Shown piece after piece: positions 9,044 through 16,980 of a DNA stretch of 64,000 nt. The stretch spans positions 1 to 64,000 of the forward strand of contig JAAVHZ010000048.1 of NCBI GenBank assembly GCA_014799465.1, written 5' to 3'. This stretch comes from Lachnospiraceae bacterium (GTDB lineage: Bacteria > Bacillota > Clostridia > Lachnospirales > Lachnospiraceae). The translations under genes and the position numbers were made by a program. The stretch's first letter is position 1, and each line of letters starts with the position of its first letter. The notes below the pieces were generated by a model. It ran no database searches. It was not told where the DNA came from and worked only from the letters and a program-made list of their open reading frames with translations.

Positions 9044-9723
9044 TATTCAGTTATGTTTGCATAACCGGTAGATATGTATGCCGTAGAACCATCAGGCATG
9101 ATAATGGCATACCACTGTTCATCACTCAGGGAGACAATATATTGATATATTGTACCTGCAATGGCGTTTCCTATAACGGGACTGCCGGTATTCGGAGAAT
9201 TTCTTATATAGCAGGTTTTATTTATGATTATCTTTGAAGAACTTAATTGCTGTATCATGTCTTCTGCAGAAGCACCGGTAATTATATATTCACTGAAAAC
9301 ATAACCTGTTTTGTTATCATAGGAAATCTTTGTCCAGTTTCCTTCAGTATCCAGAATATCTCCGTAAGTATTTGCGGGTAGTTCACATAATATTTTACCA
9401 TTAGTCGAAGCATCATCACGCATATATACTTTAGAAGTACTGTTTAATACAAAAAAGCGTTCTTTAGAAATTTCTGTTGTATTATCTGAAGTATTTCCGG
9501 TAACTGCTTCTCCTGTTGATTCATATCCGGATTCCAATTCAGAAGAAGTTTTTTCCGGTACAATGTTTTCAGTTGTTTCGTTATGCCCTAATATGGTTTT
9601 ATCAGATTTGCCGGAGTCATCATTTGTGGAAAATATACCTGCTAAACCACATAAGAAAGAAATGGATATTATTATTATATCTGCGGATATCAGGCACAAT
9701 ATGAACTTTAGGCTTTTTCTCAT
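9043..9723 (-). CDS. Membrane-anchored protein with two bacterial SH3 domains
   Basis: This 226-residue protein has one N-terminal membrane segment (residues ~7-30), a Ser/Thr/Glu-rich linker and two SH3b-like repeats. The first runs from VYMRDDASTNGKILCELPANTY to about residue 150, and the second from CYIRNSPNTGSPVIGNA to the end. Both have the R-(D/N)-x-P/A-x-x-G and W(T/Y) features of cell-wall SH3 domains. No catalytic domain is present, so wall binding at the cell surface is the inferred role. It is transcribed after, and 26 bp from, the small membrane protein gene at 9750-10058. Confidence 0.85.
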   Translation of the reverse strand: MRKSLKFILCLISADIIIISISFLCGLAGIFSTNDDSGKSDKTILGHNETTENIVPEKTSSELESGYESTGEAVTGNTSDNTTEISKERFFVLNSTSKVYMRDDASTNGKILCELPANTYGDILDTEGNWTKISYDNKTGYVFSEYIITGASAEDMIQQLSSSKIIINKTCYIRNSPNTGSPVIGNAIAGTIYQYIVSLSDEQWYAIIMPDGSTAYISTGYANITE

Positions 9724-9749
9724 TATAAGGTATCCTTTCTGTTATAATG

Positions 9750-10058
9750 TTAATTGTCATCTTTTTTATGTATGATGACAGGTTCGGATACGGATTCAAT
9801 ATCATCCTGATATGAATATGCATCAGGCATTGAGTATGCATCCGGTTTTAGTGAGGCGGTTAACTGTGATACACGGTCTGATGCTCCTCCATCAATTTTT
9901 AGGAATAAAGAATATATTTCTAATAATATGAAAACAGATGTGGTAAGCAGCATAAAAAGTGCAAGATTAGCATATCCCAGAAGAATGCTTATGGCACATG
10001 ATGTAAGACCAATAGAAAAACCACATGCATATATTATTTCTTTTTTATATGAATTCAT
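9750..10058 (-). CDS. Small two-helix membrane protein
   Basis: This 102-residue protein has two hydrophobic segments (residues ~8-28 and 31-53) followed by a hydrophilic tail. The tail carries a duplicated PDAYS motif (KPDAYSMPDAYSYQDD). The start ATG is preceded by AAGGAGG. It was not recognised. It is the first gene of a two-gene minus-strand operon with the SH3 protein, and the pair may work together at the cell envelope. Confidence 0.75.
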   Translation of the reverse strand: MNSYKKEIIYACGFSIGLTSCAISILLGYANLALFMLLTTSVFILLEIYSLFLKIDGGASDRVSQLTASLKPDAYSMPDAYSYQDDIESVSEPVIIHKKDDN

Positions 10059-10096
10059 TTAAAACCTCCTTATATAATTTATAATAACTATTTAAT

Positions 10097-10125
10097 ATAA
10101 TATCATACTATAAACAGAGTGTCAA
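10097..10125 (-). promoter_or_regulatory. Possible minus-strand promoter for the 9750-10058 gene
   Basis: On the minus strand TTGACA (10125-10120) and TATTAT (10102-10097) are 17 bases apart, about 38 bases from the start codon. Confidence 0.45.
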
Positions 10126-10179
10126 AAATTCAAGATTGATTTTAATATATAAAATTTTCTTAAATAATTCTATAATTCT

Positions 10180-10208
10180 TTGATTTTCGTCATTAATAAT
10201 GATATTAT
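10180..10208 (+). promoter_or_regulatory. Possible promoter for the 10240 lipoprotein gene
   Basis: TTGATT and TATTAT are 17 bases apart, just upstream of the start at 10240. The intergenic region is very AT-rich, so chance matches are likely. Confidence 0.4.
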
Positions 10209-10239
10209 ATTTAAAAATGTATTTGAAAGGAAAAATATA

Positions 10240-10638
10240 ATGAAAAAGTTACAAAAAGCACTGTTTACTATACTTATACTAATCATGATTACATTTGCAT
10301 CTGCATGTTTTAAAAAAAGTGATGTAGAAACAGTAATAGTGCCCGAAGATGCGGTTACAAATGAAATATCAGGCAAATATAAAAATTCTTCTGATGAGAA
10401 TATCTGGCAGTTTAATGCAGATGGTTCCCTTTTAATAACCAGTAATTCCGAATCATCAGGACAGTATGATGTAAAATATAAGGACTCATCAATGTATTTG
10501 ATTAATGTGGATGGTGCAGCAATAGAATTTTATTATCTTAAAAAAGATAATGGAAATATTGAGATTACCATAAATGGTAAAAATGCAGATACATCTGAAC
10601 TTGAGCCAATAGAAGAGCAGAGCGGTTCTGAAAATTAA
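10240..10638 (+). CDS. Small lipoprotein, unknown function
   Basis: The product is about 132 residues. A basic, hydrophobic signal peptide ends in the lipobox-like FASAC, predicting a lipid-anchored Cys near residue 27. The mature part has a short Trp-containing strand pattern (NIWQFNADGSLLITSNSESSG, then AIEFYYLKKDNGNIEITING), typical of small beta-rich domains. An in-frame ATG lies at 10180, but the ATG at 10240 has GAAAGG 9 bases upstream and starts the signal peptide. Function is unknown. Confidence 0.8.
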   Translation: MKKLQKALFTILILIMITFASACFKKSDVETVIVPEDAVTNEISGKYKNSSDENIWQFNADGSLLITSNSESSGQYDVKYKDSSMYLINVDGAAIEFYYLKKDNGNIEITINGKNADTSELEPIEEQSGSEN

Positions 10639-10652
10639 TATGATAAAACTAA

Positions 10653-10681
10653 TTGACAAGTTTGGTATCGCATGATATATT
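10653..10681 (+). promoter_or_regulatory. Strong sigma-A promoter for rplU operon
   Basis: TTGACA (10653-10658) and TATATT (10676-10681) are separated by 17 bases, close to consensus. Transcription would begin near 10688. Confidence 0.85.
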
Positions 10682-10687
10682 ATATCA

Positions 10688-10764
10688 GTATGCCGCACAG
10701 TGAGGTTAAAGTTCTGTTTTATCGGACACCAAAACTGGCGAGTAATTGAAATAGGAGGTGCCAT
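10688..10764 (+). ncRNA. Ribosomal protein L21 leader
   Basis: The untranslated leader between the promoter and rplU has the segments TGCCGCACAGTGAGGTTAAA, TTATCGGACACCAAAACTGG and CGAGTAATTG. From memory these resemble the Firmicutes L21 leader, in which L21 is thought to bind its own mRNA. Short helices can be drawn between the CCGC/GCGG-like and GTTC/GGAC segments. The identification rests on recalled consensus, so a covariance-model search is the proper test. Confidence 0.75.
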
Positions 10765-11073
10765 ATGTACGCAATTATAGCAACAGGTGGTAAGCAGTAC
10801 AAAGTATCAGAAGGCGATGTTATCAAAGTTGAAAAGCTTGGTAAAGAAGCCGGCGAGACAGTAACATTTGATGAGGTTCTTCTTGTGAACAACGGTGAAG
10901 TTGTTGTAGGAAATCCTACAGTTGACAATGCAAGTGTATCAGCTACAGTTGTTTCAGAAGGAAGAGGCAAGAAGATTATTGTGTATAAGTATAAGAGAAA
11001 AACTGGATATCACAAGAAAAACGGTCACAGACAGTCTTATACTGAAGTAAAGATTGAAAAAATCAATGCATAA
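10765..11073 (+). CDS. rplU: 50S ribosomal protein L21
   Basis: This 102-residue protein of the large ribosomal subunit begins [18 protein letters not shown], the family signature. It ends with the [17 protein letters not shown]-binding motif. ATG 10765 follows AGGAGGTG. It is the first gene of rplU-prp-rpmA, an order conserved across Firmicutes. Confidence 0.99.
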   Translation: MYAIIATGGKQYKVSEGDVIKVEKLGKEAGETVTFDEVLLVNNGEVVVGNPTVDNASVSATVVSEGRGKKIIVYKYKRKTGYHKKNGHRQSYTEVKIEKINA

Positions 11074-11079
11074 TTGTCA

Positions 11080-11406
11080 ATGATTAAGGTTACGGTCTTT
11101 AGTGACAAACAGGAAATTAAAGGATTTGAAGTGTGTGGACACGCCGGTTTCAGCGAATCGGGAAATGATATTATATGTGCAGCAGTATCTGTTTTAGCAC
11201 AGAATACAGCTAATTCTATAGAAGAATTCACACATGATGATTTTGAGACAGAACTCGATGAAGATATAGGAAGACTTAAACTGATGCTTACAGATAATGT
11301 AAGCAGTGAGTCTCAGTTGTTAATGAAGTCTTTTGAGCTTGGAATCAATTCAATAATCAATGATGGCAATAGTAATTATATTAAGATAAGATACAAGGAG
11401 GTGTAA
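11080..11406 (+). CDS. prp: Ribosomal-processing cysteine protease Prp
   Basis: Prp removes the N-terminal extension of ribosomal protein L27. The catalytic His is in GHAGFSESG and the catalytic Cys in DIICAAVSVL, 12 residues apart as in characterised Prp. The gene lies between rplU and rpmA. A TTG at 11074 directly abuts the rplU stop; the ATG at 11080 is preferred because the product then starts MIKV like other Prp. No clear ribosome binding site is present, so translation probably depends on coupling with rplU. Its substrate site is visible in the next gene. Confidence 0.96.
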   Translation: MIKVTVFSDKQEIKGFEVCGHAGFSESGNDIICAAVSVLAQNTANSIEEFTHDDFETELDEDIGRLKLMLTDNVSSESQLLMKSFELGINSIINDGNSNYIKIRYKEV

Positions 11407-11409
11407 GCT

Positions 11410-11694
11410 ATGTTAAAAATGAACCTTCAGTTATTCGCTCATAAAAAGGGAATGGGTTCTACAAAAAACGGTAGAGATTCAGAATCAAAGAGGTTAGGTG
11501 CTAAAAGAGCAGACGGACAGTTTGTAAAAGCTGGAAATATTCTTTATAGACAGCGTGGAACACATATTCATCCAGGTACGAATGTAGGCAGGGGTGGAGA
11601 TGATACATTATTTGCCTTAACAGATGGTGTAGTAAGATTTGAAAGAAAAGGCAGAGATAAAAAACAGGTTTCTGTTGTTCCTGTATCAGAATAA
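11410..11694 (+). CDS. rpmA: 50S ribosomal protein L27 with Prp-cleaved N-terminus
   Basis: This 94-residue protein begins [20 protein letters not shown]. The MLxxNLQLFA leader is the Firmicutes-specific extension that Prp cleaves after FA, exposing the HKKG N-terminus that reaches the peptidyl transferase centre. The rest ([17 protein letters not shown] and [15 protein letters not shown]) is standard L27. AAGGAGG precedes ATG 11410, and a terminator follows at 11705. Confidence 0.99.
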   Translation: MLKMNLQLFAHKKGMGSTKNGRDSESKRLGAKRADGQFVKAGNILYRQRGTHIHPGTNVGRGGDDTLFALTDGVVRFERKGRDKKQVSVVPVSE

Positions 11695-11704
11695 TTTGTT
11701 TATT

Positions 11705-11740
11705 AAGGCTTCAAACTAATAAAAGGTTTGAAGCCTTTTT
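11705..11740 (+). terminator. Terminator after rpmA
   Basis: AAGGCTTCAAAC (11705-11716) pairs perfectly with GTTTGAAGCCTT (11726-11737), followed by a T run. The loop is about 9 bases. Confidence 0.92.
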
Positions 11741-11764
11741 GCCATAGAAGGAAGGGATAATTAT

Positions 11765-13051
11765 ATGTTTGCAGATAGAGCCAGAATATTCATAAAATCA
11801 GGCAAAGGCGGAGACGGGCATGTCAGCTTCAGACGTGAGCTGTATGTACCTAATGGCGGACCTGACGGAGGAGACGGCGGACGCGGCGGAGATATTATAT
11901 TTGAAGTGGATGAGGGAATGAATACCTTATCTGAGTTCAGACATAACAGAAAGTATGTGGCACAGCCTGGTGAAGAAGGAAATAAAAAGAAACAACATGG
12001 TAAAGATGGCGAAAGTCTGATTCTTAAAGTCCCTTTAGGCACTGTAATAAAAGAGGATGAGACAGGAAAAGTCATAGCTGATATGTCTGAGCCGGGTATG
12101 AAGAAAGTAATCTTAAAAGGCGGACGCGGCGGAAAAGGTAATCAACATTATGCCACTTCTACAATGCAGGTTCCACAGTATGCCCAGCCGGGACAGAAAA
12201 GCATGGAACTTTGGATAAGACTTGAACTTAAAGTTATTGCGGATGTGGGGCTGGTTGGCTATCCTAATGTGGGAAAATCCACTTTACTGTCAAGAGTAAC
12301 TAATGCCAGACCTAAAATTGCCAACTACCATTTCACTACATTGAATCCTAATCTTGGAGTAGTTGACCTTAATGATGGAAAAGGATTTGTTATAGCAGAT
12401 ATACCGGGACTTATAGAAGGAGCATCAGACGGAGTGGGGCTTGGACATGAATTTTTAAGGCATATAGAGCGTACAAAAGTTATTATCCATATGGTAGATG
12501 CGGCTTCTACGGAAGGAAGAAATCCAATAGAGGATATTAATAAAATAAATGCAGAACTTGAAGCATATAATCCTGAACTTATAAAAAGACCACAGGTTAT
12601 AGCTGCAAATAAAATTGATGCTATATATGAAGGCGATGAAAGTCCGGTTGATTTAATTAAGAAAGAATTTGAACCAAAGGGTGTTAAAGTATTTCCTATA
12701 TCGGCAGTAAGTGGCAAGGGACTGAAAGAACTTTTGTATGCAGTTGATTCTATGCTTAAAAATATGGATTCACAGCCTGTTGTATTTGAGCAGGAATATT
12801 TTCCGGGTGAATTTAATGATAATAAGGAAGAGCCTTTATATGTTGAAAAACTGGAAGATGGAATATATTCTGTTGAGGGACCGAGGATAGAGCGAATGTT
12901 AGGATATACTAATCTGGAATCGGAAAAGGGATTTATGTTCTTTCAGAACTTTATGAAGAAAAATGGTATATTGGAGGAACTTGAAAATCTGGGCATAACA
13001 GATGGTGATACAGTAAAAATATATGGTTATGAGTTTGATTATTATAAATAG
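11765..13051 (+). CDS. obg: GTPase Obg
   Basis: This 428-residue protein has all three Obg domains. A glycine-rich N-terminal domain (to ~158) includes PNGGPDGGDGGRGGD. The central GTPase domain has [11 protein letters not shown] near 165, DIPG near 212 and NKID near 281. A C-terminal OCT domain spans about 350-428. Obg links 50S assembly to growth and stress state. It follows rpmA, as in most Firmicutes, but a terminator lies between them, and yhbY follows 22 bp later. Confidence 0.98.
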   Translation: MFADRARIFIKSGKGGDGHVSFRRELYVPNGGPDGGDGGRGGDIIFEVDEGMNTLSEFRHNRKYVAQPGEEGNKKKQHGKDGESLILKVPLGTVIKEDETGKVIADMSEPGMKKVILKGGRGGKGNQHYATSTMQVPQYAQPGQKSMELWIRLELKVIADVGLVGYPNVGKSTLLSRVTNARPKIANYHFTTLNPNLGVVDLNDGKGFVIADIPGLIEGASDGVGLGHEFLRHIERTKVIIHMVDAASTEGRNPIEDINKINAELEAYNPELIKRPQVIAANKIDAIYEGDESPVDLIKKEFEPKGVKVFPISAVSGKGLKELLYAVDSMLKNMDSQPVVFEQEYFPGEFNDNKEEPLYVEKLEDGIYSVEGPRIERMLGYTNLESEKGFMFFQNFMKKNGILEELENLGITDGDTVKIYGYEFDYYK

Positions 13052-13073
13052 TGTTACGGAAGGAAGTTAGAAA

Positions 13074-13358
13074 ATGACAAGTAAACAGAGAGCACATCTA
13101 AAAAGTCTTGCCAGTACAATGGAGCCGATATATCAGATTGGAAAGTCCGGAATATCACCTGAACTTACAAAGGGTGTAGATGAGGCATTAGAGGCAAGAG
13201 AACTTATTAAAATAAATGTATTAAAAAACTGTATGGATAATCCGAAAGAAATGGCAGCTATTCTTGCAGAAAGAACTAAATCACAGGTTGTACATGTAAT
13301 CGGAAAAAAAATAATTTTATACAGACAGTCATCTAAAAACCCTAAAATAGAATTGTAG
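13074..13358 (+). CDS. yhbY: YhbY family RNA-binding protein (CRM domain)
   Basis: This 94-residue single-domain protein is associated with pre-50S particles in its family. The N-terminal LTxxQR-like segment appears as TSKQRAHLKSLA, followed by the glycine-bearing loop IGKSGISPELT and the C-terminal VHVIGKKIILYRQS. It lies between obg and nadD. The equivalent Bacillus gene is yqeI. Confidence 0.95.
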   Translation: MTSKQRAHLKSLASTMEPIYQIGKSGISPELTKGVDEALEARELIKINVLKNCMDNPKEMAAILAERTKSQVVHVIGKKIILYRQSSKNPKIEL

Positions 13359-13368
13359 GAATGATTAA

Positions 13369-13968
13369 ATGGATAGAATAGGTATACTTGGTGGAACTTT
13401 TAATCCTATACACATTGGTCACCTGATATTGGCAGAAAATGCATATGAACAATATAGTCTTGATAAAGTCTGGATTATGCCTTCAGGAATGCCGCCGCAT
13501 AAATCAGATTTAGATGTGGTTTCGGCAGAAGTAAGGAGTGCTATGGTGAAACTTTCAATAGCAGGCAACAGACATTTGAAATATTCAGGATTTGAATTGG
13601 AACGAAGTGGTTATATATATACAGTTGAAACACTTAAGCTTTTGAAAGATAAATATCCTGATACCGAATTTAATTTTATTATAGGAGAGGATTCATTGGA
13701 TACTTTTGATAAGTGGCGTATGCCAGAGGAAATTGTAAAACTGGCTAAAATTTTAGTGGCGGTCAGAAGTAATGAGCAAAACATTACCGAAAAGGTCAAT
13801 AAATTTAATGATTTTTTCAAATGTGATGCAAAAATACTAAATACACCGTTTATTGATATATCATCAAATAATATAAGAAAAAGGGTTGCAGAAGGAAAAA
13901 GTATAAAATATATGGTTACTGCTGATGTAGAACGCTATATTTATAATAACGGTCTGTATCAGTATTAA
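13369..13968 (+). CDS. nadD: Nicotinate-nucleotide adenylyltransferase
   Basis: NadD adenylates nicotinate mononucleotide in NAD synthesis. The nucleotidyltransferase motif GILGGTFNPIHIGHL is at residues 4-18, with MPSGMPPHKS near 36-45 and the ISSNNIRKRV (ISST-R-like) motif near 163. Length 199 is normal. yqeK follows after 14 bp, as in Bacillus. Confidence 0.97.
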   Translation: MDRIGILGGTFNPIHIGHLILAENAYEQYSLDKVWIMPSGMPPHKSDLDVVSAEVRSAMVKLSIAGNRHLKYSGFELERSGYIYTVETLKLLKDKYPDTEFNFIIGEDSLDTFDKWRMPEEIVKLAKILVAVRSNEQNITEKVNKFNDFFKCDAKILNTPFIDISSNNIRKRVAEGKSIKYMVTADVERYIYNNGLYQY

Positions 13969-13982
13969 GGATGTGAAATTAT

Positions 13983-14564
13983 ATGGCAATGGATATAAAA
14001 GATATAAAAAAGGAGTTAAAGAAAGTTCTTACCGATAAACGGTATGAGCATACTCTTGGTGTGGCATATTCTGCGATGTGTCTTGCAATGGTTTATGATA
14101 CAGATATAAAAAAAGCGGAGCTGGCAGGTCTGCTGCATGATAATGCAAAATGTATGTCAGATGAAAAACTACTTAAAAAGTGCAAGAAGCATAATCTAAA
14201 TATGTCGGAAATTGAAAAAGAGCAGCCTTACCTTCTTCATGCAAAGCTTGGTGCTTTTTATGCGGGAGAAAAATATGGTGTTTGCGATAAAGATATTATT
14301 TCGGCGGTATATTATCATACAACAGGTCATCCGGACATGACTATGCTGGAAAAAATAATATTTGTGGCAGATTATATCGAACCCGGAAGAAATAAGGCAC
14401 ACAACCTTAGCGAAATCAGAAAATTGTCATTTTCAGATATAGATAAGGCAGTATATAGAATTACAGAAGATACGATTCGGTATCTTAATAATGATAAACG
14501 CAAATTAGATGGAATGACTGAAAAGACATATCATTATTATAAAAATATCATTGAAAACAGATAA
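13983..14564 (+). CDS. yqeK: YqeK family HD-domain symmetrical dinucleotide hydrolase
   Basis: This 193-residue HD-domain metalloenzyme is of the family shown to cleave diadenosine tetraphosphate. The metal-binding order is H in YEHTLGV, HD in LLHDNAK, H in YLLHAKLG, the HTTGHPDMT segment, and D in IFVADYIEPGR. The start at 13983 lies behind a GGATGTG site; the ATG at 13989 is an alternative. It is flanked by nadD and rsfS, the usual arrangement. Confidence 0.94.
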   Translation: MAMDIKDIKKELKKVLTDKRYEHTLGVAYSAMCLAMVYDTDIKKAELAGLLHDNAKCMSDEKLLKKCKKHNLNMSEIEKEQPYLLHAKLGAFYAGEKYGVCDKDIISAVYYHTTGHPDMTMLEKIIFVADYIEPGRNKAHNLSEIRKLSFSDIDKAVYRITEDTIRYLNNDKRKLDGMTEKTYHYYKNIIENR

Positions 14565-14583
14565 GTTTTATGGAGGTAGAAAT

Positions 14584-14922
14584 ATGGATTCAAAGGAAAA
14601 ATCCAGAATAGCAGTTGAAGCCTTAAAAGATAAGAAGGGCATAGATATAAAAGTTCTTGATATAAGTAAGGTCTCTGTTATGGCAGACTATTTTATAATA
14701 GCCAGCGGAAGTAATAAAAATCAGGTTCAGGCAATGACTGATAACGTTGAGGATGAGCTTGCCAAAAATAAGGTATACAGCAATCATGTAGAGGGATATG
14801 GAACAGGTAACTGGATATTACTTGACTATGGAGATATTATTATCCATATTTTTAATGAGGAAGACAGATTGTTCTATGATCTTGAGAAAATATGGCGTGA
14901 TGGTGTTGAGATTGAATTTTAA
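14584..14922 (+). CDS. rsfS: Ribosome silencing factor RsfS
   Basis: RsfS binds L14 and blocks joining of ribosomal subunits when nutrients are limited. The 112 residues contain DYFIIASGSNKNQVQAMTD and the C-terminal WILLDYGDIIIHIFNEEDR, both diagnostic. An in-frame ATG at 14551 lies inside yqeK; the ATG at 14584 is preferred because GGAGG sits 7 bases upstream and the family N-terminus begins there. Confidence 0.97.
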   Translation: MDSKEKSRIAVEALKDKKGIDIKVLDISKVSVMADYFIIASGSNKNQVQAMTDNVEDELAKNKVYSNHVEGYGTGNWILLDYGDIIIHIFNEEDRLFYDLEKIWRDGVEIEF

Positions 14923-14970
14923 AAATAATCAAATACCTTGCTGCTTGCGGCGGGTATTTGATTATTTTTT
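14921..14970. terminator. Bidirectional terminator between rsfS and lexA
   Basis: AAAATAATCAAATACC and GGGTATTTGATTATTTT form a long stem across a CTGCTTGCGGC core, with A and T runs on the two sides. The inner TCAAATACC...GGTATTTGA core resembles the hairpin at 20264-20299, so the two may belong to one repeat family. Confidence 0.88.
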
Positions 14971-14978
14971 ATCATAAA

Positions 14979-15596
14979 TTACTTCATTAGTCTTAAAAGA
15001 CCTATTGTTTTTCCTAATATTATGCAGTCATCAACTATAATTGGCTCCATTGAGTCATTTTCCGGCTGAAGACGTATATGACCATCTTCTTTATAAAAAG
15101 TCTTTACTGTTGCAGAGTCTTCCACAAGTGCAACTACAATATCTCCGTTTACGGCAGTACTCTGCTGTTCTACGATAATAGTGTCTCCGTTGAATATCCC
15201 TGCATTTATCATGCTGTTTCCTTTGACTTTAAGCATAAATGTAGATTTGTTGGACAAAAGGTCTGCAGGTATGGGAAAATATCCTTCTATATTTTCAGTT
15301 GCTAAAAGAGGCTGTCCCGCAGCTACAGTTCCTATTATTGGAATATTTGCGACTTCTCTTCTGGAAAGATTAAAATTTTCATCTACGATTTCTATAGCAC
15401 GTGGTTTAGTAGGGTCTCTGTGTATATATCCGTTTTTTTCCAAAGTAGACAAATGGGAATGAACGGACGAAGTTGATTTGAGATTTACAGCAGAGCAGAT
15501 CTCACGTACTGATGGCGGGTAGCCTTTATTAAGTATTTCTGATTTCATAAAATCAAGTATTTCCTGCTGCTTGGCAGTTATTTTTCCATATGACAT
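14979..15596 (-). CDS. lexA: SOS repressor LexA
   Basis: This 205-residue protein has an N-terminal winged helix-turn-helix ([21 protein letters not shown]) and a C-terminal autoproteolysis domain. The scissile Ala-Gly is at residues 93-94 (TVAAGQP). The catalytic Ser is S128 in KGNSMI and the Lys is K165 in ATVKTF. RecA-stimulated self-cleavage would derepress SOS genes. It is divergent from a LysM gene, across a region with five LexA-type boxes, the same arrangement as lexA-yneA in Bacillus. Confidence 0.98.
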   Translation of the reverse strand: MSYGKITAKQQEILDFMKSEILNKGYPPSVREICSAVNLKSTSSVHSHLSTLEKNGYIHRDPTKPRAIEIVDENFNLSRREVANIPIIGTVAAGQPLLATENIEGYFPIPADLLSNKSTFMLKVKGNSMINAGIFNGDTIIVEQQSTAVNGDIVVALVEDSATVKTFYKEDGHIRLQPENDSMEPIIVDDCIILGKTIGLLRLMK

Positions 15597-15638
15597 TTAT
15601 TAGTCCTCCTGACGTATTTCTTTAATTATTTACTAGTA

Positions 15639-15739
15639 TAACATATGTTCGAAAAAAATACAAACAAATGTTCATAAAAATATTGACAAACAAATGTTCA
15701 GATTATATAATACAAACATAAGTTCCGAATAAATGTTCG
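15639..15739. promoter_or_regulatory. Array of five LexA (SOS) boxes
   Basis: Five matches to the Gram-positive LexA box CGAAC-N4-GTTCG were found, with up to two changes in the GAAC-N4-GTTC core. Core positions are 15639-15650, 15662-15673, 15688-15699, 15714-15725 and 15727-15738. Their centres are 23, 26, 26 and 13 bases apart. The third lies between the -35 and -10 of the rightward promoter, the fourth covers its start site, and the first lies nearest lexA. Both divergent genes should be repressed by LexA. Confidence 0.88.
15683..15711 (+). promoter_or_regulatory. Consensus promoter for the yneA-like gene
   Basis: A perfect TTGACA (15683-15688) and TATAAT (15706-15711) are separated by 17 bases. 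A LexA box fills the spacer, so a very strong promoter is held off by direct occlusion. Confidence 0.9.
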
Positions 15740-15762
15740 AAGTACGAAAGGTGTGGTGTATT

Positions 15763-16074
15763 ATGAAAAACAGAAAGATATGTTATATGGTGCCGGCTGT
15801 TATACTATTTATTGCCATAATAACGATTATGGCAGGATTTAAGGCAAATGCACAGGATAAAAAGATACCTGAGGGTGTGTATAAATATTATAGAACAATA
15901 GAAGTTAATAGTGGAGATACGTTGTGGAGTATAGCAGATAAATATGCAGATTCATCTTATATAAGTAAAGAGAATTATATAAATGAGATAAAAAAAATAA
16001 ATAATATTTCAGGTGATACAATACATAGTGGAAGTTATCTGACAATATCATATTATTCAGAGGAATTTAAATAG
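15763..16074 (+). CDS. YneA-like LysM protein, probable SOS cell-division inhibitor
   Basis: This 103-residue protein has one N-terminal membrane segment (MVPAVILFIAIITIMAG) and a C-terminal LysM domain starting at TIEVNSGDTLWSIADKY. This is the architecture of Bacillus YneA, which blocks septation during SOS. The ATG at 15763 is used because GAAAGGTG lies upstream; an earlier in-frame ATG at 15733 is inside a LexA box region. Placement opposite lexA under LexA boxes strongly supports the role, though sequence similarity outside LysM is low. Function is inferred. Confidence 0.85.
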   Translation: MKNRKICYMVPAVILFIAIITIMAGFKANAQDKKIPEGVYKYYRTIEVNSGDTLWSIADKYADSSYISKENYINEIKKINNISGDTIHSGSYLTISYYSEEFK

Positions 16075-16190
16075 TAGAATCATAAAAATAATAGCATGGG
16101 AATATAATATATAGTGCACATATGGAGTTATGGTTTAGCCAAATGTTAATTTGTATTCTATAGTTTATTTTAATGTCAGGTATTTGGTTT

Positions 16191-16274
16191 GAGTTTCCGC
16201 AATTTTTAAATTCTAATAAATTGAATTAATAAAATGATGCGGATTTATACATAAAAGATAAATTGCGGAAATTC
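16191..16274. repeat. Spaced inverted repeat in the yneA-DUF5662 gap
   Basis: GAGTTTCCGCAATTT (16191-16205) and AAATTGCGGAAATTC (16260-16274) are inverted copies matching at 14 of 15 bases, with 54 bases between. There is no T run after the right arm. It could be an operator pair, a remnant of a small element or an RNA stem. The rest of the 16075-16361 gap shows only AT-rich sequence and the promoter at 16288. Confidence 0.7.
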
Positions 16275-16287
16275 AAGAAAAATAGAC

Positions 16288-16317
16288 TTGACAGGTAAAA
16301 TAAAGATTATTTAAAAT
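16288..16317 (+). promoter_or_regulatory. Promoter for the DUF5662-type gene
   Basis: TTGACA (16288-16293) and TAAAAT (16312-16317) are separated by 18 bases, 45 bases before the start codon. Confidence 0.65.
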
Positions 16318-16361
16318 GAGATTAGAACTACAGAATACAAAATGACATGAGGTGGAATTTA

Positions 16362-16889
16362 ATGCAGGTTATCAAACATTTCCTGACAATAACCAGACAT
16401 AGGCATTTGGTTATAAAAAATTGTTTTAAAGCCGGAATACCACTACAGGGTTTAAAACATGATTTGTCAAAATATACTCTTTCTGAATTCATTCCGGGAG
16501 CTATTCATTATCAGGGAAACAGGAGTCCTAACGAGGGCGAGAGAGAAACATATGGATATTCAAAGGCATGGATGCATCATAAAGGCAGGAATAAGCATCA
16601 TTTTGAATACTGGACTGATTACAATACAGTTACTAAAAAATTAAGTCCTGTTAAAATGCCATATAAATATGTTGTAGAAATGTTTTGTGACAGGGTTGCA
16701 GCAAGCAAAACATATATGAAATCGTCATATACGGATAGTGCACCATTAGAATATTTTGAAAGAGGTAAAAATAATCGGCTTATTCATCCGGAGACTTCAG
16801 ATACTATTGAGAAATTATTAAAGATGCTGAGTGAAAAAGGCGAAGACTATACTTTTGGATATATTAGACATTCTTTAAAAAAGCTTTGA
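16362..16889 (+). CDS. DUF5662-type protein, unknown function
   Basis: This product of about 175 residues is rich in His, Asp and aromatic residues. The conserved features are KHFLTITRHRHLV at the start, GLKHDLSKYTLSEF near residue 30, GNRSPNE, then HHKGRNKHHFEYW. I recognise this pattern as the DUF5662 family. The HD pair and later His clusters suggest a metal-binding hydrolase-like core, but that is inference. The ATG at 16362 is preferred over one at 16347 because GAGGTGG lies 6 bases before it. It probably has its own promoter at 16288. Confidence 0.85.
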   Translation: MQVIKHFLTITRHRHLVIKNCFKAGIPLQGLKHDLSKYTLSEFIPGAIHYQGNRSPNEGERETYGYSKAWMHHKGRNKHHFEYWTDYNTVTKKLSPVKMPYKYVVEMFCDRVAASKTYMKSSYTDSAPLEYFERGKNNRLIHPETSDTIEKLLKMLSEKGEDYTFGYIRHSLKKL

Positions 16890-16913
16890 CATACTTAAGA
16901 AAAGATGTATAAT
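16886..16913 (+). promoter_or_regulatory. Promoter for the HPr-like gene
   Basis: TTGACA (16886-16891) and TATAAT (16908-16913) have a 16-base spacer. It overlaps the stop codon of the preceding gene. Confidence 0.7.
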
Positions 16914-16980
16914 TAATATGTGCTTTTGTGCATATATCAATTTAAAAAATGAAGTATTAAAAGTAGGAGGATTTTATAAG

